A DNA stretch of 64,000 bases. Origin: Eurosta solidaginis (Eukaryota; Arthropoda; Insecta; Diptera; Tephritidae). Positions within the stretch are counted from its first letter, which is position 1; the number at the start of each line of letters is the position of its first letter. Below are positions 58,396-64,000 of this stretch, piece after piece. The DNA is taken from assembly GCF_040869045.1 (NCBI RefSeq), contig NC_090319.1, positions 283,127,693 to 283,191,692 of the forward strand, read 5' to 3'. The notes under the pieces were generated by a model. The model had not been told where the DNA came from, did not search any database, and was given only the letters and a program-made list of their open reading frames with translations. Position numbers and translations under genes: made by a program.

Positions 58396-58882
58396 CGACA
58401 TACTTAGTAAAAAAAAGGAAAGGAAAGCAAAGAAAAGAAAAGAAAAAAGATAAGGAAAGGAAAGGGAAGGTAAGGAAAGGAGAGGAAAAGAAAGGGAAGC
58501 GAAGGAAAGGAAAGCAAATGAAAGCAAAGAAAAGAAAAGAAAAGAGAAGAGAAGAGAAGAGAAGAGAAGAGAAGAGAAGAGAAGAGAAGAGAAGAGAAGA
58601 AAAGAAAAGAAAACAAAACAAAACAAAAGAAAAGAGAAGAAAAGAAAAGTAAAGGAAATAAAAGAAAAGTAAAGAAAAAAGAAAAGGAAAGGAAGGGTAA
58701 GGAAAGGAAGGAAAAAAGAAAACAAAAGAAAAAAGAAAAGGAAAGGAAAGGAAAGGAAAGGAAAGAAAAAGAAAAGAAGAGAAAAGAAAGGAAAACCAAA
58801 GAAAAAAGGAAAGAAAAGAAAAGAAAAGAAAAGAGAAGAAAAGAAAAGAAAAGAAAAGAAAAGAAAAGAAAAGAAAAGATAA
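58396..58882. repeat. 487-bp purine tract, (GGAAA)n/(GAAAA)n/(GAGAA)n
   Basis: Almost every base on the plus strand is A or G, in blocks of GGAAA, GAAAA and AGAAG pentamers with a handful of C or T. The long minus-strand frames (Phe/Ser/Leu repeats) are products of this repeat and not genes. Confidence 0.95.
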
Positions 58883-58889
58883 GGAAAGA

Positions 58890-60200
58890 TCAGTTGTTGG
58901 TTTGTTATCGACGGAACATGGGCGTGCCATCCATTTGTTATCGACGTATTATAGCTTTTAATAGGTATGTTATCGATGAAGTATAGACAAGACATCGATT
59001 CGTTATTGAAGTTCTTAAAATTGTTGTCGATAACAAAGGTTGTTCATGCTTTATCGATGTTTAAGCGCTGAGTTATCTCCGAAGGATTTGGGGAGTGTTA
59101 TCGATGTTGATGGTCCTTTATCAGATATAGATCCCGTACGTTCCGATCAGGAGCCCATTATTCTCTTCATCCTACCACCCAACCCCTAGCTCCATGAGGA
59201 ACTTAGGGAAGCCAGAGCCTCGCCTGATAAAAATGAGTATGATCTTATATATTATTTGTAATTGCTGTTTTTATGTACAGGTCCCTTTTTCGCTCTTATT
59301 TGGAATCCAAATCTATAAATAAAGTTTTGGTTGTAAAGGTTGGTTGGTTGGCATTATTAGTCGTAGCGCTTTTGTTTAGCTATATTTTATTAAAATAATT
59401 TGTTAAAAATAAACGATTGTGAGCACACAAAGAAATCTCTTTGTACTATGGCACTATTGTAATATTTGATTAGAACTAACACTGAATTACCAGCAGTTGC
59501 TAAAATTCGCCAGATGGCAGCGAAGTTAATAGATGTTTGCATGTACGTTTATAGATGTTTGATTGATAGAACAGCTGATTTATGTTGATATTTGATATGA
59601 TATGATTTGTTGCGCAATATGCACACGGGTCCGGCTCGTACACTCATATTTGTAACAGATTTCGCCTCGCCTAGGTGAGGTTGACAAATGGGTTGCGGTA
59701 GCTCTGAGTTGCTCTTGAATTCCAAAATTTATTGAGTATTGAAAGTTATCGACTTATTATCGAAGAGTTATCGATTTGTTACGGAGTGCTCCCAGTTATT
59801 TATCAGGTTGTTACTGGCTCATTTGTGAAAATTTATCGACTTCTTATCGAATATTATTGAACTTTAATCAACAAGTTATCGATTTGTTTCAATCAAATTA
59901 TAGATATGCGACGAAAATTTATCGACTTATAAACTATCAAAAAGTTACCGATTATATATGGAAAAGTCTTCGATTTGTTTTCAAAAGGTTATCGATTTGA
60001 TATCGAAAATTTATCACTTTCTCATAAGAATATTTGTTACCGACGAGTTATCGGTTTGTTATGAAACACGAATATAAAATCGATGCCACATCTCTAACTC
60101 GCCGATTATAAACCGATAAGAAACCAACTAGGAGCCGATGACTCGGCGATCAGAAGCCGATAACACGACGATAAAAATGTTTCATTGATAAAAAGCCAAT
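58890..60200. repeat. TATCG motif clusters around a D1 retroposon
   Basis: 58900-59060 and 59740-60200 are dense in TTATCGA words. In the second block I count about ten TATCG on the plus strand before 60060 and about three CGATA after it, so the orientation flips as at 25430-25930. Confidence 0.7.
59075..59720 (-). mobile_element. (CAA)n-class retroposon type D1, interrupted copy
   Basis: 59075-59255 and 59640-59720 match consecutive parts of 15137-15380. About 385 bp between them (59256-59640) has no counterpart there and is either an insertion or a part lost from the other copy. The CAA tail is missing. Confidence 0.55.
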
Positions 60201-61504
60201 AATACAGCAATAACTTTGTTGATATTGGTTGCTATCTATAAGAAGCCATCGAAGATCTTTTCAAAAAGTAATTTTTTTTTTTGGAAAATTATAAATAACG
60301 GATCTAGGATAATGCACGGTCTTATTTGCGGTTTGCGGGTTGTAACGCAGCAACGGTTGCCACATACAAACATGTTTCACACAAGATGTAAGGAAAATGT
60401 CATGGTTTCCAACCTGGTCTCTACTCTCTGTAGTTATGCACACTGCTTAACCAGCCAAACTTCGCTATAACTAGGAAAGAAGGAAAAGCCACTAAAACAG
60501 CTTGAGGTCATTTAAGAAGCTGTCAAGTTTTACTTCTTCTTCCGATCTTATAGATTTGGCACCATGCAGGGACTAATCTTAGGAGCGTTTTAGGATCAGT
60601 TCGTGACTATTTTGAAATAATTACGTTACTGTTTGCGCGAGACAAAAGCTCTGCGTACAATCCAGGACACTTTATTGTAGAGGATATTCAAGGAAAATAT
60701 AGCGCTTGTCAAGACTAAAGTATTGATATACATAGGTATGCACTTAAAAATCAGACCAAAAAACTAGTATAAGAACAAAAAAATGTAAATTGGGATCAGA
60801 AAAAAATTGCTCTTTCATCACCGGGTGGCCTTTTGCAACTTTTTATCAAGTTAATATCTCTGTTCTCTTCAAGTCAGATACTAATTGAAGATGTGCTAGG
60901 TACGCTTGCTTATAATAAATTAATTAATTTAGGGGATTTTTCTCATTATTTTTCAAAGAACTCTTTACAAAGGCAAATCTCTTTTATCACGCTTTAAAAT
61001 AGCTGCTTGATAAAATTTGCCTCCGTACTTGACGATGCCGTCATTCTGACCAAACCTGGATGCGTTATATTAGATTAACAACAAATATTTATACAGAGTA
61101 TTTGGACTCTAGTATCGTGCGATGCGATTAGACTGTAAAACTTTACCTCGTGAGCCTCTTCTCGGCTTTAAGAACACAAGAGCCACTATACTGTAGTGGC
61201 AATATCTAATGTAAATTTTTACTGTTTTAATGAGACACGGTCTGTGATACCGCTAGACTATGCTATGTCCGATAAAATCACCTTCCGCAGAACACTGATA
61301 AAATAACGACTGCTCTATTGGAGAGGGGAAATTAAAAATATGCAAAAGTACTAAGTTAATTTAGTGACCTTTAATAATGTGTCTGTGAGTTAAGCTGGCT
61401 CGAGGTCAGGTGTAATAAAACACAAGAAGTTCTTGTATAATCGATATATTTCGAGTACCTTCGGTAATCGTCCTCAGGGTAACTATTAACAATAAAAAAA
61501 CATC
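60201..61504. other. Unassigned
   Basis: No gene or repeat recognised. The stretch leads up to the LINE leader. Confidence 0.5.
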
Positions 61505-64000
61505 GCCATCCTACGGCCTTTGTACATATATTCCACCTCTGCGAGGACAGGCACCTTGTAGTGGTGCAGGGGCTTACGCCGATCGTAAGTGATTGCGAGC
61601 CGGCCGGATAGTGGTAGCCTGGCTACTAACATCCGGCTGATTCGTCGCGCATGCGAGCGGTAACCAGGAACTGTCACCTCCTAATCCAGGGTGTTATGCG
61701 ACACCGTGCCCATTGGACTGGTTTGCAGCCAGGAGGTCTACAACACCGGCTGTATTATAACGGCGCCTCCCTGACACCGGGCCGCCTTGGGGAGTAACTA
61801 TGGCCTTACCGCGTCAAGGGGCTCTGCCGCGGTGGACGAACCGAGTTCCCCTATATATTAAAATAGATCACTACGCTTGCCAAGTCAAGCATGTGATCGT
61901 ACGAAAAAGATGATGAATACAAACATAAATAATAAAAACCAACAACAAAAACAAATTGAAGGAAAAGAGATGAGGTCAAATGCTAAAAGCGGCGGTAACA
62001 ACAAACGCCGAAGAGAAAAACAGGGCGAGAGAACTTACTTCCTGAGTCATCTAAACCTGACGGCGGAAGAACTTGCCCTTTTCGAGGAGCATGCCAGAGA
62101 CGACGATGACCAAACGTCCGGGAGCGAGACGGTGAAAAAGGTAAAGAAGGACACGGCAACCAGATTCCAGCGCCAGAGTGGGCAGAGCACCACCAAGACG
62201 GTCAGCGAGGACAAACAACACCACGGTGGGTCAATCACCACCGTGAAGAATGTCATGGCCAACAAAAGTGAACAGCACAGTGGGCACAGCACCACGAAAC
62301 CAGAGAGCAGCGCCAAACCACACCACGGTGGGTTAATCACAACCAGTGGGCCAAGCCGAGCAGAGGCTAAGAAGAGCGATAGGATCCCGGAAAAGGGGCA
62401 CCCATCCACCCAAGAAAAAAGCACACTCAGCTACAGCCACTGCGAAAACCGGCAAAGGAGAACCCGAGGAGATAGGGAAGAGCAGCGGGAGAGTCGCAAA
62501 CGCTCACCCTCTAGGGATAGGCATCGATACAGCAGCAGAGAATCAGCGGCCAAAAGACATCTGGGTGAAGAATGTGACTGCGAGTACCCAGGGGGACGAA
62601 AACGATCCAATCCAAGGGACGAGAAGGTCGAGCGAGACAGAGGAAGGAAGAGGTCCTACACGGGACATGCAAGTCGTTCGCCGAATAAGAACGCAAATGC
62701 CAGAGCAAGGTCATCGTCGTTCGCGGATTCTGGCACAGAGCGGCATCATGGTGCAAGCTGGCCCGAACTGGGAGAGCCAGGTGGCTTTGACGACCCTAGA
62801 AGAATCGGGCTAAGTGGAGCAGGTAAGAAGTGGTATCTTCGGTACCTAAAGCAAGGAAGGACTCCGGACAGTGCACGCGAGAAGGCACTGCAGCACATGA
62901 GGAAAAGTAAGAAAAACCCGCCCGCCCGGAAATCAGAGCGTGGCGAGCGAAAAACGGCGAGGGGCGAGCATGCATCGCATCACCGCGGGTCATATAACCG
63001 CGGGCACCAACAAAGCCGTAACAACAAACAGAGCGCTCCCGCTGACAACCTGGGAGGTGGTCAGGCAAGACGGAAGGACGCACCACAGTCCAGGGGACAG
63101 AGGGCTTACCCCACACCTTCCACCTCGCGTAGGGCGAATGCGCCGCCGCCAGCACCTGGTGCATCAACTTCACAAGTGAGGCCAAGAATGCAAGGCTACT
63201 CGGATGCTTTAAAGGGCATACGAATGGCGGTGCTTCCAAGGCAATATCCGGCGGAGGTCCTGGGCCAGGAAGAGCTGACGCGGCTGCAGGATACCATAAT
63301 GATTGAGGTATCGAAGGGTTGGGGAAAGCAATCTCTGGCCTTCTGCGGTGTATATTTTAGACCAGGACTACTCCTTGTAGACTGCAAGGATGAGCAAACA
63401 GCCGAATGGCTGACTAATATCACACCAACTCTACAGGGTTGGGAGGGCCCTGCCCTTATTACGAGGAAAGGGGATGATATACCACCGACGCATACCGTCA
63501 CTATGTATCTCCCCAGGAGCAATGATCAGGAATTCGCGCTTAAACTGCTGAAGGCACAGAACACATTCTTAAATGTCGCGTTGTGGCGTATAATCAGCAG
63601 CAGTGCCGAGGAGGGAGGCCTACGGGTAAACGTAGCTATCGACGAGGCATCATTTATAAAAATAAAAGAAGCTGGTTTCAAGGTGAACTACCGGTTTAGC
63701 TTTGTCCCGGTCAGACCCTGGAAACAAAAGGCCCCAGCTAGTGTGGAGCAAACCCACTCACAATCGCAGATCACTGGGGAGCAAATCCCAGAGGCACCAA
63801 CAACATCCACCCAGTGCCCAGCCAGCGTCTCCTCAGCCATAGGCGCAACACCCGGGTTAATCACCGGTCAGGAGCCTACGCAAGCTCCCTCAACACAGGA
63901 GCTACTGGAAGGGCTTAGAGGACAAAGGAGAGGAAACCCTGCGGCTGTCCGGTGAGGACGAGCTGTTAAGGTTTCAGCTCTGACCGACTCACACATAAAG
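61505..64000 (+). mobile_element. LINE 5' part: GC-rich leader, ORF1, start of ORF1-ORF2 junction
   Basis: Composition changes sharply from AT-rich to GC-rich at about 61520 and stays so to the window end. 61520-61909 is a non-coding leader, presumably holding the internal promoter of a LINE, and contains GGCTCTGCCGCGGTGGACG. ORF1 follows. ORF2 (endonuclease, RT, probably RNase H) should start near or beyond the window end. The exact 5' end and target duplication were not found. The RNase H fragments at 4952 and 38021 may belong to a related family. Confidence 0.75.
61910..63955 (+). CDS. LINE ORF1 protein with DUF4780 domain, intact
   Basis: The first in-frame ATG is at 61910, giving 681 aa; the frame is open from 61862 but codons before 61910 lack ATG. 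N-terminus: Asn/Gln/Lys-rich (1-45), then LTAEELALFEEHARDDDD. A 24-residue direct repeat follows (ending HHGGSITT and HHGGLITT, about residues 88-111 and 122-145). Next is an Arg/Ser-rich, SR-protein-like stretch (180-275) and a basic IGLSGAGKKWYLRYLKQGRT segment near 300-319. A Pro/Ala linker precedes the DUF4780 domain at about 430-605 (LQDTIMIEVSKGWGKQSLAF, WEGPALITRKG, YLPRSNDQEFALKLLKAQN, YRFSFVPVRPW). No CCHC knuckle is seen. As an ORF1 protein it probably binds the element's RNA; this is inferred from its class. No stops or frameshifts, so the insertion looks recent. Confidence 0.88.
   Translation: MMNTNINNKNQQQKQIEGKEMRSNAKSGGNNKRRREKQGERTYFLSHLNLTAEELALFEEHARDDDDQTSGSETVKKVKKDTATRFQRQSGQSTTKTVSEDKQHHGGSITTVKNVMANKSEQHSGHSTTKPESSAKPHHGGLITTSGPSRAEAKKSDRIPEKGHPSTQEKSTLSYSHCENRQRRTRGDREEQRESRKRSPSRDRHRYSSRESAAKRHLGEECDCEYPGGRKRSNPRDEKVERDRGRKRSYTGHASRSPNKNANARARSSSFADSGTERHHGASWPELGEPGGFDDPRRIGLSGAGKKWYLRYLKQGRTPDSAREKALQHMRKSKKNPPARKSERGERKTARGEHASHHRGSYNRGHQQSRNNKQSAPADNLGGGQARRKDAPQSRGQRAYPTPSTSRRANAPPPAPGASTSQVRPRMQGYSDALKGIRMAVLPRQYPAEVLGQEELTRLQDTIMIEVSKGWGKQSLAFCGVYFRPGLLLVDCKDEQTAEWLTNITPTLQGWEGPALITRKGDDIPPTHTVTMYLPRSNDQEFALKLLKAQNTFLNVALWRIISSSAEEGGLRVNVAIDEASFIKIKEAGFKVNYRFSFVPVRPWKQKAPASVEQTHSQSQITGEQIPEAPTTSTQCPASVSSAIGATPGLITGQEPTQAPSTQELLEGLRGQRRGNPAAVR

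Noticed and set aside
58319..58995. Long minus-strand frames of 131-223 residues
   Set aside because: They are Phe/Ser/Leu repeats produced by translating the pyrimidine strand of a microsatellite; all three frames are open.
61877..61909. ORF1 start upstream at a TTG
   Set aside because: In a eukaryote the first in-frame ATG at 61910 is the better start; no in-frame ATG lies between the upstream stop (61859) and that codon.

Overview
The window is AT-rich, intron- or intergenic-type DNA from a higher fly. The mix of repeats (a jockey-like LINE, a LINE whose ORF1 carries DUF4780, a tRNA-headed SINE, a gypsy-type LTR element with a tRNA-Leu primer site, and short elements ending in GTAAGGAAGGCTAAGTTCGGGTG) points to a schizophoran dipteran. 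A tephritid fruit fly is my best guess, from memory of such repeats and not from a search. I found no host protein-coding exon, rRNA or tRNA gene that I can defend. Nearly everything I recognise is a transposable element or a tandem repeat, and most copies are broken.

Layout. 0-7 kb: a helentron-like repeat end, a hAT-like MITE, a P-superfamily MITE nested in a second MITE, a CGG-rich block, a degraded SINE split by a 519-bp LINE 3' end with a 10-bp target duplication, and short dispersed repeats. 7.4-10.1 kb: a jockey-like LINE on the minus strand, split by a 748-bp PIF/Harbinger-like element with TTA target duplication, with a SINE head at its 5' end. 10.15-13.45 kb: an internally deleted gypsy-type LTR retrotransposon on the minus strand. 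14.3-21 kb: a SINE with a 14-bp target duplication, fragments of a second LINE (L1 here, RTE-like by its RT), a DNA-element relic and a degraded family A element. 22-30 kb: minisatellites, a long hairpin, a six-unit tandem array, a TATCG motif cluster, another L1 fragment and a 2.25-kb element with long inverted ends. 30.6-33.5 kb: the best family A copy, with an 11-unit 128-bp minisatellite. 34-48.6 kb: more L1, L3, SINE and family A copies. 49-51.5 kb: a 0.5-kb hairpin, a DUF4780 ORF1 fused to ORF2 debris, and a 123-bp tandem array. 53.4-60.2 kb: a family B element, SINEs, a long purine tract and more TATCG clusters. 61.5-64 kb: the GC-rich 5' leader and intact ORF1 of a LINE that runs off the window.

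How the parts work together. There is no operon or pathway here. The autonomous machinery that is still readable is retrotransposon protein: one intact DUF4780 ORF1, plus damaged RT, RNase H, gag and integrase pieces. SINEs and MITEs depend on such machinery in trans. The most interesting structural signal is that two sequence-unrelated repeat families (A and B) share the same asymmetric end design: an inverted repeat with a stem-loop outside it at one end only, followed by a near-identical terminal motif. This is the layout known for helentron-derived (DINE-1/HINE) elements.
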